Shown piece by piece: positions 9,386 to 18,475 of a stretch of 64,000 nt of DNA. The notes below the pieces were generated by a model that worked only from the letters and a program-made list of their open reading frames with translations, was not told where the DNA came from and did no database searches. Where the stretch lies: assembly GCF_039645985.1 (NCBI RefSeq), contig NZ_CP147919.1:1426001-1490000 (forward strand). Reading direction: 5' to 3'. This DNA comes from Sulfurimonas sp. HSL3-7 (GTDB taxonomy: Bacteria > Campylobacterota > Campylobacteria > Campylobacterales > Sulfurimonadaceae). Within the stretch, counting starts at the first letter, position 1. Every line of letters begins with the position of its first letter. A program made the translations under genes and the position numbers.

Positions 9386-10008
9386 TAGAGATCATCAACG
9401 CCTCTTTTGTGACATCGGCTCCTAACGTAGAATCGGCACCTGAAAACGAATATCTCAACGAAGTGGTCTTCATGGCGCGTTCCAATGTCGGTAAAAGCTC
9501 GCTTCTGAATGCCTTGAGCAATCGCAAAAGTCTGGCCAAGGTTTCGGCTACACCGGGAAAGACCCGTCTTATCAACTTCTTTGACGCGACTATTTTGGAC
9601 CGCGAAAGCGATGAACGCGTATTGGCGATGCTGGTCGATCTTCCCGGTTTCGGCTATGCAAAAGTCTCGAAGTCGATCAAATCGGACTGGGAAAAGAATC
9701 TGACGAATTTTGTCGCTGAGCGCAAACAGATCAAACTCTTTTTACATCTTGTTGATTGTCGTCACCCTCATCTTGAGATCGACCGCTCTGTTGATGAGTT
9801 CCTGGGTCAGATCTGCCGTGAAGACCAAAAGATCGTACGTGTATTCACTAAGATCGACAAACTCAATCAAAAAGAGCAGAGTAAGCTTTTACGGGAATTT
9901 CCCGGAGCGATCATGGTCTCCAGTTCAAAAAAACGGGGCATTGCCAAACTGGTCTCGATTATCTACCATACATTAAAAGAGGGTGAAGATGCCACTGACG
10001 TATCGTAA
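9382..10008 (+). CDS. engB: ribosome biogenesis GTPase EngB/YsxC
   Basis: This GTPase takes part in 50S subunit assembly. G1 is seen in ARSNVGKSSLLNAL (about residues 30-43), G2/G3 in TPGKTRLINFF and DLPGFGYAKVS, and G4 as TKIDKL. The length of 208 residues is normal. Its start overlaps the lptA stop and its end overlaps the next gene, consistent with one transcript for LPS transport and ribosome assembly genes. Confidence 0.95.
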   Translation: MIEIINASFVTSAPNVESAPENEYLNEVVFMARSNVGKSSLLNALSNRKSLAKVSATPGKTRLINFFDATILDRESDERVLAMLVDLPGFGYAKVSKSIKSDWEKNLTNFVAERKQIKLFLHLVDCRHPHLEIDRSVDEFLGQICREDQKIVRVFTKIDKLNQKEQSKLLREFPGAIMVSSSKKRGIAKLVSIIYHTLKEGEDATDVS

Positions 10009-10450
10009 AGCCACGCTTCTTGATATCCCTGCCATGCAGGTTCTGGTGTCGCCCGAAATAGAGAGCGGGGTCATCTTAAAACGCAACAACGACGAAGTGG
10101 CGACCAATATCCGTTCTTATCAGCTGGCTTTTGAGGACGGAAAACTTGTCGGATTCTGTGCCTTGCACATCCATACAACAACGCTGGGAGAGGTCCGCTC
10201 ACTCATTGTCGATGCATCTATGCGAGGCATGGGAATAGGGACCGGGCTTGTTCAACGCGCCCTGGAAGAGGCCAAAGAACTTGGACTAAAAGAGGTGCTG
10301 GCCTTGACCTACCAGCAAGCCTTTTTTGAACATCTTGATTTCAAAGAGATCCCAAAGGAGTCCCTGCCTGAACACAAGATCTGGGCAGATTGTATCAACT
10401 GTAAACACTTTCCTGTATGCAACGAAGTATCACTTATCCATTCTATATAA
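9989..10450 (+). CDS. GNAT acetyltransferase, short N-acetylglutamate synthase type
   Basis: This small GNAT protein resembles the short ArgA-type enzymes of Campylobacterota, which acetylate glutamate in the first step of arginine synthesis. The acetyl-CoA binding loop MRGMGIGTGLVQRAL is visible (about residues 74-88), preceded by EVRSLIVDASM. The C-terminal part has the CINCKHFPVCNE cysteine cluster typical of this subgroup. The ATG at 9989 has a good ribosome-binding site; a GTG at 9983 is an alternative. The start overlaps engB by 20 bp. The substrate is inferred, not shown. Confidence 0.8.
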   Translation: MPLTYRKATLLDIPAMQVLVSPEIESGVILKRNNDEVATNIRSYQLAFEDGKLVGFCALHIHTTTLGEVRSLIVDASMRGMGIGTGLVQRALEEAKELGLKEVLALTYQQAFFEHLDFKEIPKESLPEHKIWADCINCKHFPVCNEVSLIHSI

Positions 10451-10869
10451 AAGCGCTTTCGCTTTTTACGCTCTACCTGCTGTATGAGAGCCTCAGTACC
10501 ATCTATCTTTTCCTGCCGCCTCTGTTCGGTGTGCTTTTTTTCTATTTTATACGTGCTTTGGACAAGCAGGAGATCTCAAGTTTGCTGCTTGTCGCATCGA
10601 TGCTGCTGCTTTACGAGGCGGATAAAGGGTATCTTCTTTTCAGCTCCCTGGTCTATTTTACCTTTGTCTACAAATTTATTCTTCCAAAGCTGCAACAGAT
10701 GATCAAATGCAAACGCTGTATGCTTTTTATCTATGTTCTCTTCGCCTACATCGGTTTTTGGGTTTTCACCCTGCTGCTGCAGCAGGTTCTGTGGATGGAA
10801 TTGCCGACGCTTGACTGGCATGTGCTTTGGTACATTGCTTTTGAATTTTTTGTGGTGACGCTGTTATGA
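10417..10869 (+). CDS. integral membrane protein upstream of PBP2
   Basis: The 150-residue product is almost wholly hydrophobic, with about five predicted transmembrane helices. It starts 34 bp inside the preceding gene and overlaps mrdA by 4 bp. Size, topology and position directly before PBP2 are those of MreD, the elongasome membrane protein, but I see no clear MreD sequence signature. A KCKRC motif lies between helices. An MreD-like role is inference from context only. Confidence 0.75.
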   Translation: MQRSITYPFYIKALSLFTLYLLYESLSTIYLFLPPLFGVLFFYFIRALDKQEISSLLLVASMLLLYEADKGYLLFSSLVYFTFVYKFILPKLQQMIKCKRCMLFIYVLFAYIGFWVFTLLLQQVLWMELPTLDWHVLWYIAFEFFVVTLL

Positions 10870-12650
10870 GAACTCGCCTTCTGATCACCTTATTCTCTAT
10901 CGTGTGGCTTTCACTGCTCATACGTGTTTTTTACCTTTCTATACAGTCCAACACCTATTATGAGACACTCTCCTCACACAACACCATTAAAACAGAGCTG
11001 ATCGCCCCGATACGCGGAGAGATACACGATCGAAACAATCTGCCCATCGCTATCAACCGGCTTGGTTTTTCCATCAAACTGCAGCCACACTTAAAACACA
11101 ACAAGACATCCGATGAACTCAACGAGACCATCGAGGTTCTGGTAAGCTATCTGCCCGATCTGAATGCGACCAAGATCCGTAAGCGCTATCTCAATAACGA
11201 CTCCTACTATAACCACAATGATATCAGGGTCGTCGACTTTATCTCGTACGAAAAGATCATGCCGGTCTACTCTCTGCTTAACCTTGATGACCATATTACG
11301 GTCATTCCTGCCCCTAAACGCTACTATCCCTATAATGATCTGGCGGCGCATGTCATCGGTTATGTCGCCAAAGCCAACAAACAGGACGTCGAACGGGACG
11401 AACTCGCTAAACTGATCGGTTCAACGGGTAAGAACGGGGTTGAGAAGTACTACAACAGTTACCTGGAGGGGCTGGCAGGTGAACGCAGGGTAAAAGTCAG
11501 TGCCCAGAATGAGGTCATCGAAGAGCTCAGCCACACCAAAGCAATCGAAAACCGGAATCTCACGCTCACCCTTGATATGGAACTGCAAAAATATGTCAGT
11601 GAACGGTTCGATGCGAAAGCAGGAGCGGTCATCGTCATGAGCGTTGAAGGCGAGATCCTTGCCGCGGCAAGTTTTCCGGAGTATGATCTCAACACCTTCG
11701 TATCAGGCATCTCATCTGCCCTGTGGAAAGAGTTGATCAACGATATCAACACCCCTTTTACCAACAAGCTTATCAACGGGCTCTATCCTCCCGGTTCTAC
11801 GATCAAGACAGGCCTGGGGCTGATCTACCTGAGTTCGGGTATCAGCCAGTGGTGGACCGTCGACTGCAAAGGGACGATGAAGCTGGGCAAACGTAATTTC
11901 CGCTGCTGGAAACATGACGGTCACGGTACAACCGACATCCGAAAAGCGATCAGAGAGAGTTGCGACGACTACTTCTACAAAGGGAGTCTCAAAGTCGGCA
12001 TTGCCGATATGAGTTTTGGTCTGAAGCAGTTCGGCCTGGGCAGCAAAACCGGCGTCGATCTTCCAAACGAGTTTATCGGTACTGTGCCGAGCCGCGAATG
12101 GAAACGCCGGCGTTTCAACCAGCCATGGTACATCGGAGAGACACTCAACACATCGATCGGGCAGGGGGATTTTCTGGTCACACCCCTGCAGATAGCCCAG
12201 TTTACCGCGCTTATGGCGACAGGGCACCTTGTAACACCGCACCTGGCCAAAAAAATAGGTGACGAAGAGTATCTGCCCGAGTACAGAGATGTGTTGACAC
12301 CGGAACAGCACAAAAAACTGCCGATCATCCAGCAGGCCATGCGACAGGTCTGCCAGGCCAAAAAGGGGACGGCGGTCAACTTTATGCATGCCAAAATCCC
12401 CGTAGCGGGAAAGACCGGGACCGCACAGGTCATCGGTATCTCGCAAGAGGTCAAACAGCGTATGAATGAGCGCGACATGAAGTACTACACCCGTTCGCAT
12501 GCCTGGTTCACCACCTATGCTCCTTCCGACAAGCCGCAGTACATCGTCACAGTACTGGTCGAACACGGCGGGCACGGCGGGGTCGCCGCCGGGGGCATGG
12601 TCTCCGATATCTATAACAAAATGATCGAATTCGGGTATATCAGGAAGTAG
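10866..12650 (+). CDS. mrdA: penicillin-binding protein 2, elongation transpeptidase
   Basis: PBP2 cross-links peptidoglycan during cell elongation. A single N-terminal membrane helix (residues about 5-26) is followed by the dimerisation/pedestal domain (RGEIHDRNNLPIAINR, residues 50-65). The transpeptidase domain carries the catalytic SxxK (S311-K314 in PPGSTIK), a second motif S365-C-D, and KTGTA (from K526). The length of 594 residues is typical. It closes the long plus-strand gene run; the next gene is convergent 36 bp later. Confidence 0.95.
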   Translation: MRTRLLITLFSIVWLSLLIRVFYLSIQSNTYYETLSSHNTIKTELIAPIRGEIHDRNNLPIAINRLGFSIKLQPHLKHNKTSDELNETIEVLVSYLPDLNATKIRKRYLNNDSYYNHNDIRVVDFISYEKIMPVYSLLNLDDHITVIPAPKRYYPYNDLAAHVIGYVAKANKQDVERDELAKLIGSTGKNGVEKYYNSYLEGLAGERRVKVSAQNEVIEELSHTKAIENRNLTLTLDMELQKYVSERFDAKAGAVIVMSVEGEILAAASFPEYDLNTFVSGISSALWKELINDINTPFTNKLINGLYPPGSTIKTGLGLIYLSSGISQWWTVDCKGTMKLGKRNFRCWKHDGHGTTDIRKAIRESCDDYFYKGSLKVGIADMSFGLKQFGLGSKTGVDLPNEFIGTVPSREWKRRRFNQPWYIGETLNTSIGQGDFLVTPLQIAQFTALMATGHLVTPHLAKKIGDEEYLPEYRDVLTPEQHKKLPIIQQAMRQVCQAKKGTAVNFMHAKIPVAGKTGTAQVIGISQEVKQRMNERDMKYYTRSHAWFTTYAPSDKPQYIVTVLVEHGGHGGVAAGGMVSDIYNKMIEFGYIRK

Positions 12651-12686
12651 CGATCTTCAAGGAGAGGGCATTCGACAGGCAGGCTG

Positions 12687-13415
12687 TTATGTTCTTTTCT
12701 CTTTTTGCTGATCCAGCAGCCTGCTTATTTCGTCTTCGCCCAGCGGCCTGTTGTGTTTGATCTTGAAACTCAGCTTCCACTCCTCGAAGAACCCTTTTTG
12801 GATCATGACATTGATCATCATCGTGATGCTCATCGCGATGAACGCGCCCAGGCTTGCAAAGGCCATGTCTTTATGGGCATCCCATATATCGCCCTGCGTT
12901 CCGAGATAGGCCATGCCCAACTCGCCGCCGAATATTTCGGCAGCTCCCCACTCGACCAGTTCATACATCATCGATGAGGCCATGGTGAGTTCCAGGGGGA
13001 AGAAATATCCCCAGAAGCCCGAAGTATCGGCAACCCTGTAGTAGTACTCTTTGATCGGATAGGCCAGAAGCAGCCCGTATAAAAAATGGAGCAGGCGGTC
13101 AAAGTTGTTTCTTTTCCATCCCAAATAGTCATTCAGACTGAAATCAAACCAGGTCATCAAAAAGCGATCATACGGCACTTCCGCATAGGTGTAGTGCGCC
13201 CCTATCTCATGCAGGCTCATAAAGATAAAAATCAGCGTATATGAGATCCTTGAAAGCGGAAACTTCTTATAGGAGATGGCCATGATGATGGTGAAGAGCA
13301 GCACCAGAACATTTTCCAGAAGCCAGTCCGCCCGGTCGTAAGGTGATACTGAAAGAATCAGAAACTCGATAATAAAAAGTGTTGAGAGCAGCAGGAAGTA
13401 TTTTTGATTGGACAT
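12687..13415 (-). CDS. DUF2238 (YjdF-type) membrane protein
   Basis: The 242-residue protein has about six transmembrane helices and conserved features of the DUF2238/YjdF family. These are HEIGAHYTYAEVPYD (about residues 68-82), FDRLLHFLYGLL, and YELVEWGAAEIFGG followed by GTQGDIWDAHKDM. Conserved His, Glu and Asp within or next to helices suggest a metal site, but the function is not established. It is transcribed alone, convergent with mrdA. Confidence 0.85.
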   Translation of the reverse strand: MSNQKYFLLLSTLFIIEFLILSVSPYDRADWLLENVLVLLFTIIMAISYKKFPLSRISYTLIFIFMSLHEIGAHYTYAEVPYDRFLMTWFDFSLNDYLGWKRNNFDRLLHFLYGLLLAYPIKEYYYRVADTSGFWGYFFPLELTMASSMMYELVEWGAAEIFGGELGMAYLGTQGDIWDAHKDMAFASLGAFIAMSITMMINVMIQKGFFEEWKLSFKIKHNRPLGEDEISRLLDQQKEKRT

Positions 13416-13579
13416 CCTCAGGCTCTTTGCGTCTGGTGTTTCATCTCTGTGCGTCCTTCAAGAAAAGATAACGGTTTTATATAATCAATTATATACCCAC
13501 CCACTTAAAACACGAAAGATGCAATGACGCAAAAGAGAGGGCTGCGATGAGAAGATCGCAGGATCTCTCAAATCGGTTG

Positions 13580-14512
13580 TTAGAAAGCAGCCAGGGCGTT
13601 TTGAAGAAAGAGGGCCAGAATCGTCAGTAAAAAGATCGCTCCGGCTTTGTTGTACAGTTTGTTGGCAAGCAGCAAGAAAAGGGTGATCGAAGCCCCGACC
13701 ATGATAGCGACGTCATAGCTCGCTGCAGCTGTCACCGATAGAGGGTTAATCAGCGAGGCGCCGCCGAGCACCATCGAAAAGTTGGCAACGTTGGAGCCGA
13801 TGATATTGCCGATACTCATATCGGCATGCCCTTTTTTAACAGCCACAAGCGAGACGACAAGTTCCGGAAGAGAGGTGCCCAAAGCGATCAGCACCAAACC
13901 GATGACCCATTCGCTCACGTCAAACATCCGTGCGATATTGCTGCCGCTCTCGACAACGAAGTTCGCACCGCCGATCGTCAGGACAAAACCGATCATCAGC
14001 AAGACGATACTTTTTGGCCAGTTGAACTTTTCACGTTCAAGCTCCTCATCGATCTCGGCCACAAGATCCTCTTTGTCACTGGTAAAAAGGAAAAAGAGGT
14101 AGGCGACCATCATCAGGGCAAAGAGCATCCCGTCGATACGGCTGATCGTGCCGTCATAGGCCATCAGCAACAAGATCATCGGCGGCATGATGATCCATGC
14201 GCTGTCAAGCGCAAAGAGGTTTCGCTTGGGCATCATCTTCTTGGCGATCAAAAAGACAACACCCAGCACAAGCGTGATGTTGAAGGTGACACTTCCGATG
14301 ACGTTGGCTATCGCCATGTCGCTTTTGTGGTTATAACTTGCCATCATCGAAGCGGCCATCTCAGGCAATGATGTGCCGAAAGCGACCAGCGTCGCACCGA
14401 TGACGAAGTGAGAGATATTGAAGTGAAAAGCGATACGCTCCGACTCTTTGATAATAAAATCGGCCCCGTATATCAGCGCGCCCATCGCGACGATAAATAT
14501 AACAAAATCCAT
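13580..14512 (-). CDS. calcium/sodium antiporter, YrbG type
   Basis: This CaCA-superfamily exchanger has about ten helices in two repeats. Both alpha repeats are recognisable: GATLVAFGTSLPEMAASM near residue 40, and GLVLIALGTSLPELVVSL near residue 200, each followed by a GNIIGSNVANF- or NVIGSVTFNI-like segment. It probably exports Ca2+ from the cytoplasm in exchange for Na+ or H+. Its ATG overlaps the stop of ybeY (TAATG), so the two are translationally coupled. Confidence 0.92.
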   Translation of the reverse strand: MDFVIFIVAMGALIYGADFIIKESERIAFHFNISHFVIGATLVAFGTSLPEMAASMMASYNHKSDMAIANVIGSVTFNITLVLGVVFLIAKKMMPKRNLFALDSAWIIMPPMILLLMAYDGTISRIDGMLFALMMVAYLFFLFTSDKEDLVAEIDEELEREKFNWPKSIVLLMIGFVLTIGGANFVVESGSNIARMFDVSEWVIGLVLIALGTSLPELVVSLVAVKKGHADMSIGNIIGSNVANFSMVLGGASLINPLSVTAAASYDVAIMVGASITLFLLLANKLYNKAGAIFLLTILALFLQNALAAF

Positions 14513-14952
14513 TATGACTCCTCTGTTCTGACGATTAAACTCTCCGGAAGATCGAAAGCCTTGATCAGCTCACTCTCTTTGACGCGCATCTCGCCGTTGT
14601 CGACCTCATGGTCATATCCCAAAATATGCAACATGCCGTGGATAAAGAGGAGGGCGCGTTCATCATCTTCACTATGGCCGTACTCTTGAGCACCGCGTTT
14701 GACAAAATCTTCAGAGATCACGATGCTGCCCAGGGGCACTCCCGGCATATCCGCATAAGGGAAACTCAAAACATCGGTCGTTTTGGCGATCGCTCTTGTC
14801 TCTTCATTGATCTGCGCCATCTCATCGTCATGCACCAGGATCAGTTCGACATCTCTGTCGCTGAGACTTTGCGCGATACGCTCCAGAAGGCTTGTCTCTA
14901 TCGTTGTGTCTGTTCTGTTATCTATATCAATCATGGGCGGTATTTTAACCAA
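14512..14952 (-). CDS. ybeY: endoribonuclease/rRNA maturation factor YbeY
   Basis: YbeY is a zinc RNase involved in 16S rRNA 3'-end maturation and ribosome quality control. The zinc-binding signature HGMLHILGYDHE is present in the C-terminal half, and TDVLSFPY is the conserved strand segment. The open frame begins MVKIPPMIDIDN; the second Met (start at 14934) is an equally possible start. The stop overlaps the start of the antiporter gene. Confidence 0.93.
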   Translation of the reverse strand: MVKIPPMIDIDNRTDTTIETSLLERIAQSLSDRDVELILVHDDEMAQINEETRAIAKTTDVLSFPYADMPGVPLGSIVISEDFVKRGAQEYGHSEDDERALLFIHGMLHILGYDHEVDNGEMRVKESELIKAFDLPESLIVRTEES

Positions 14953-14964
14953 AGAAGGCTTTGT

Positions 14965-15369
14965 CTACTCGTTCTCTTTTAGTTTTATATTAAATTCCCG
15001 TTCGCCTATTCTCGCTACCGACTGCGCCTCGTTAGGGGTGCGCTCCGAACCGTCGTTCAGAAGGGCGACGATCCGCCAGTAATAAGCGGCTTCAGAGCCT
15101 TTTATGTCGGTGATAAATGCCTTGTTCATCAAAAAACGGTCGCCCTCTTTAAGGTCCTCAAAGGCCTCAATGATCTCGTTTTTTATGAAGTCATCCATGC
15201 CGTTGCCCGGAGTAAGGTTTTTTACGCGTGTCATCATTGCCGGAACATAGTTCTGTACCGGCATCACCTGGTTGTTCTCGTCGGGCGTCAGGACAAGGTT
15301 CATAAAAATATCTTTGGCGCCGCCTTCGAGCGTGATAATCTTGGTATTGGTAAAAACAGTCAGTCGCAT
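14965..15369 (-). CDS. hypothetical protein (134 aa)
   Basis: This is a soluble protein beginning MRLTVFTNTKIITLEGG, without signal peptide or membrane helix. I do not recognise a family. A middle part rich in acidic residues (NEIIEAFEDLKEGDRFLMN) precedes a strand-rich end. It lies 12 bp upstream of ybeY in the same direction and probably shares its transcript. Codon use and composition resemble the core genes nearby, so it is likely native. Confidence 0.75.
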   Translation of the reverse strand: MRLTVFTNTKIITLEGGAKDIFMNLVLTPDENNQVMPVQNYVPAMMTRVKNLTPGNGMDDFIKNEIIEAFEDLKEGDRFLMNKAFITDIKGSEAAYYWRIVALLNDGSERTPNEAQSVARIGEREFNIKLKENE

Positions 15370-15472
15370 TGGTATTCCTGAAGAATTAAATTGACGAAAG
15401 GGTACTGAAAATTACTTAAATACGTAGGCTCTCTCATCACCTAGTTTTCTCATCTTATGCTAAAATGACCTC

Positions 15473-15985
15473 ATGATAAACAGACGCGAACTTTTTCAGT
15501 ACGGCGGGATTGTCGGTGCTGCCGTGCTGGTCGGTATCGGTGCCAGACAGTACGCACTGAGTCACAATGCCGGCAGCGATACCTTTAAGACCTTTGCTGC
15601 TGTCATCGACCACCTTTTCAACGACGCCGACGGCTACGTCACCTCCCAACTCAACGTGACAGGCTACTTTAAGGCGGTGCTGGCCGACAAGCGCATCGAT
15701 ATCGAGGAGCGGGAGTACCTCGTCAACGGTGTGCGCTGGCTCAACGAAAGCGCGCAGGAGGAGTTCGACAAGGCGTTCCTCTCTCTTAACAAAGAGCATC
15801 GCGAAGCGCTGCTCAAGAAGATCTCTATGCTGCGCTGGGGTGACAACTGGCTCTACAAAGTGATGGGCTACTATTTTGAAACGGTTTTCTCCGACCCGGT
15901 CTACGGCGGCAATGTCGAAGGCAAGGGGTGGAAATGGCTCGATTACCACCCCGGATTCCCCCGTCCGAACGAGGTGGCCATATGA
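15473..15985 (+). CDS. gluconate 2-dehydrogenase subunit 3-like, Tat-exported
   Basis: The 170-residue protein begins with a twin-arginine-type signal (MINRRELFQYGGIVGAAVLV). The body resembles the small gamma subunit of membrane-bound FAD sugar dehydrogenases (gluconate 2-dehydrogenase subunit 3): FAAVIDHLFNDADGYVTSQL and ending YGGNVEGKGWKWLDYHPGFP. In characterised systems this subunit carries the flavoprotein through the Tat pathway. The stop overlaps the start of the GMC gene (ATGA). A -10-like TAAAAT is 16 bp upstream of the ATG. Confidence 0.85.
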   Translation: MINRRELFQYGGIVGAAVLVGIGARQYALSHNAGSDTFKTFAAVIDHLFNDADGYVTSQLNVTGYFKAVLADKRIDIEEREYLVNGVRWLNESAQEEFDKAFLSLNKEHREALLKKISMLRWGDNWLYKVMGYYFETVFSDPVYGGNVEGKGWKWLDYHPGFPRPNEVAI

Positions 15986-17664
15986 TACGCCGTACAGACA
16001 TCTGCATCATCGGCAGCGGAGCAGGGGCGGCGCCGGTCGCTTTCACCCTCTCTCAGGCAGGCTTCAAGGTGACCGTCCTTGAAAAAGGGCCGCTCTACAG
16101 CGAAAATGACTTCAAAAAAGACGAGATCGCGGTCTCCAGGCGAAGTCTCTTCACCCCGAAACTAAAAGACGAACAGCATGTCATCGAGACCTACGATGAA
16201 GAGGGCAACATTATAAGAGAGGTTGGCAGCGAGGTGGGGTGGAGCTTCTGGAACGGTTCGATGGTGGGCGGCTCGTCGAACCTGATGAGCGGCTATTTTC
16301 ACCGCATGAAACCCGACGACTTCCGGCTCAAAACCGTTTTCGGCGAGGTCGAAGGGGCCAACGTCGTCGACTGGCCCATCGGTTACGAGACGCTTGAACC
16401 CTACTATACGAAAGTCGAAGAGGTGGTCGGCGTCTCCGGAAAGATGGTCGAACACCCCTTCAGGGAACCGCGTTCTACCGAGGAATTTCCCTACCCGCAG
16501 ACCTGGGAGCATCCCGTCGCCTCGTGGATCGATAACGCCTGCGCCGAGCTCGGGTACCACGCCATGCCGACGCCCCGTGCCATCCTCCCCTACGATGCGC
16601 TTGGCCGCAGAGGCTGCTCCTATTCAAACCTTTGCGGCAGCTACGGCTGTGCGACAGGCGCCAAGAGCCACGCCAAGTCGGCGCTGCTGGACAAGGCCGT
16701 CGCCTCTGGCAACTGCGAGATATTGGCCGATTCATACGTCTACAAGATAGAGAGCGAAAAGAACAGCGCCGTCGGTGTCTACTACTATGACAAAGCGGGC
16801 GAAAGCCGCAAGATCGAGGCGAAGATCTATGTCCTGGCTGCCCAGGCGATAGAGAGTGCCCGCCTGCTGCTCAACTCCAAAAGCGTCGACTTTCCAAACG
16901 GTCTGGCCAACAACAGCAATCAGGTGGGGAAAAACCTTATCTTCTCTGCCGGCGGAAGCGGTACGGGGCGTCTGAACTTCGAGAAGATCCCTAAAGAGCA
17001 TCGGGAGTCGCTGCTGTTGCGAGGCGCCTTCGTCAACCGTTCGCTGCAGGACTGGTATGCGTACGAGAGCGGCGGTCAAAATGTCAAAGGCGGCACCATC
17101 GATTTTCTCTTCGAGCACGCCAATGCCATCCCCCGTGCCCTGGACCAGGTCTACGATGAGAACAACGACCTTGTGTGGGGGAAGGCCCTCTCGAAAAAGC
17201 TCAGACACACCTTTATGCGCTCACGGGTGATGACTTTCGAGGTCTTCAACGACTGGCTGCCGACCGACAGATGTTTTGTCGGTGTGGACGACAGGGTCAA
17301 AGACAAGTGGGGCATGCCGGTCGGCAAGATCCGGCTTTACGGCCATCCGCACGATGTCGAGGTGGGGCGTCACCTCGCGAAGCAGGCGGAGAAGGTCCTG
17401 GAAGCCCTGGGGTGCGAAGAGATAAGCTCCAATATCTCCGACGCGCCGCCGCCGAACCTCGTCGCCGGCGGCTGCCGCTTCGGAACCGATCCCGAGAGCT
17501 CCGTCCTCGATCCAAACTGCAGAGCGCACGAGGTGGCCAACCTCTACGTAACCGACGCCAGCTTTATGCCGACCGGCGGCAGTGTCCCCTACACCTGGAC
17601 CATCTACGCCAACGCCTTCAGGGTGGCCGATATAATTTTAAAAGAGATGAGGATCAATGTTTAA
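15982..17664 (+). CDS. GMC-family FAD oxidoreductase (sugar/alcohol dehydrogenase large subunit)
   Basis: The protein oxidises a hydroxyl substrate using FAD, probably in the periplasm after co-export with the small subunit. The N-terminal dinucleotide fold is IIGSGAGAAPVAFTLSQAG (about residues 9-27). The GMC signature-like GSEVGWSFWNGSMVGGSSN follows. The C-terminal segment NLYVTDASFMPTGGSVPYTW carries the usual GMC end motif. Start at ATG 15982 is chosen for the 4 bp overlap with the upstream gene and because the Rossmann fold then begins at once; the frame is open back to 15928. The cytochrome c subunit usual for this complex is absent here, so the electron acceptor is unknown. Confidence 0.9.
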   Translation: MIRRTDICIIGSGAGAAPVAFTLSQAGFKVTVLEKGPLYSENDFKKDEIAVSRRSLFTPKLKDEQHVIETYDEEGNIIREVGSEVGWSFWNGSMVGGSSNLMSGYFHRMKPDDFRLKTVFGEVEGANVVDWPIGYETLEPYYTKVEEVVGVSGKMVEHPFREPRSTEEFPYPQTWEHPVASWIDNACAELGYHAMPTPRAILPYDALGRRGCSYSNLCGSYGCATGAKSHAKSALLDKAVASGNCEILADSYVYKIESEKNSAVGVYYYDKAGESRKIEAKIYVLAAQAIESARLLLNSKSVDFPNGLANNSNQVGKNLIFSAGGSGTGRLNFEKIPKEHRESLLLRGAFVNRSLQDWYAYESGGQNVKGGTIDFLFEHANAIPRALDQVYDENNDLVWGKALSKKLRHTFMRSRVMTFEVFNDWLPTDRCFVGVDDRVKDKWGMPVGKIRLYGHPHDVEVGRHLAKQAEKVLEALGCEEISSNISDAPPPNLVAGGCRFGTDPESSVLDPNCRAHEVANLYVTDASFMPTGGSVPYTWTIYANAFRVADIILKEMRINV

Positions 17665-17935
17665 CTCGATCGTGAAAAAAGCACAGCAGTTGGCCAAAGA
17701 GACGAAAGAGGCCTATTATGAAGGGTTATACGGCGACACTGAAGAGGTCGTCGAGGCGTTCAGGCTTCTGGGCCTCTCGAACGAAGCCAACTTCGAAGAG
17801 GTCAAACGCCAGTTCAAAGAGCTCAGCAAGCTCTACCACCCCGACAAGACGGTCAAAAGCGATCCGGCGCAGTTTATCGCTATCAAAGAGGCGTATGAGA
17901 CTTTAAAAGAGAAGTTCAAAGCAGAAGCGTCTTAA
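17657..17935 (+). CDS. J-domain protein
   Basis: The 92-residue protein consists of an N-terminal amphipathic helix and a J domain (about residues 33-85) with the essential HPD motif in LSKLYHPDKTVK. J domains stimulate the ATPase of DnaK-type chaperones. It overlaps the end of the GMC oxidoreductase by 8 bp, so it may help fold or mature that exported enzyme; this is inferred from position only. Confidence 0.88.
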   Translation: MFNSIVKKAQQLAKETKEAYYEGLYGDTEEVVEAFRLLGLSNEANFEEVKRQFKELSKLYHPDKTVKSDPAQFIAIKEAYETLKEKFKAEAS

Positions 17936-17954
17936 ATCGTTTGTTTTTTAAGTG

Positions 17955-18328
17955 GATTTGATAGTAGGATGTCACTTTTTCTTCTTGCTAGCTCAAGAAG
18001 AAAACCTAACGAAAAAGAAGAAGAGCTATACCCTAACGGCAACAGCTACTGCTGGACCTTTCACCTGTCAACAGATGGCATTCCGTCACTTCTGCCGGAA
18101 TCGGTGGTCTAACGCAAAAAATATAAACTCTTCGAACACATTCTAAACTCCTCCGCTCATCTTTTACGAATAATCTAATACGTATTGTGACAATAAGGCT
18201 CCTTTCTTTTTTCCGTCAGGATATCTCACAATCAAGCTGACTATATGTCAGGTTGATTATGAGTAAAGTCTTATATGGTTTACTACTTGTGCGCGCAAAG
18301 AAAAAAGTGACATACCTACTATCAAATC
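17955..18328 (+). repeat. 374 bp non-coding element with terminal inverted repeats (MITE-like)
   Basis: The left end (17955-17983, GATTTGATAGTAGGATGTCA...) and the right end (18298-18328) are inverted copies that differ by two single-base insertions. Next to the left end, TTCTTCTTG-CTAGCT-CAAGAAGAA is a perfect 9 bp hairpin. A further 12 bp arm hairpin (11 matches) is at 18230-18258. No convincing gene is inside; a 64-codon open frame at 17952-18146 is low-complexity at its start. No obvious target duplication is visible. It fits a miniature transposable element or a remnant of one. Confidence 0.7.
18230..18258. terminator. hairpin inside the inverted-repeat element
   Basis: Arms AATCAAGCTGAC (18230-18241) and GTCAGGTTGATT (18247-18258) pair with one mismatch around a 5-base loop. 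There is no strong T-run after it, so it may be a structural feature of the element rather than a terminator. Confidence 0.4.
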
Positions 18329-18475
18329 AAATTCAATTCAAAAGAAGTATATGCAGAATAGATCGTCAAGGCAAAAAACTGCGTCTTACGGCTATATCGT
18401 TTTCCTTGAAGCACATTTTGATAAAATGAGACACTTAAAATAAATAGCCTGTAAAGCAAAAACAAAAGAGCAACA

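Noticed and set aside
11712..12575. A 287-codon minus-strand frame inside mrdA
   Set aside because: It is opposite the catalytic domain of PBP2, has no recognisable protein features and follows from the codon bias of mrdA.
18329..18475. preQ1 riboswitch upstream of queC
   Set aside because: No pseudoknot-type C-rich loop and A-rich tail pattern seen close to the start codon.
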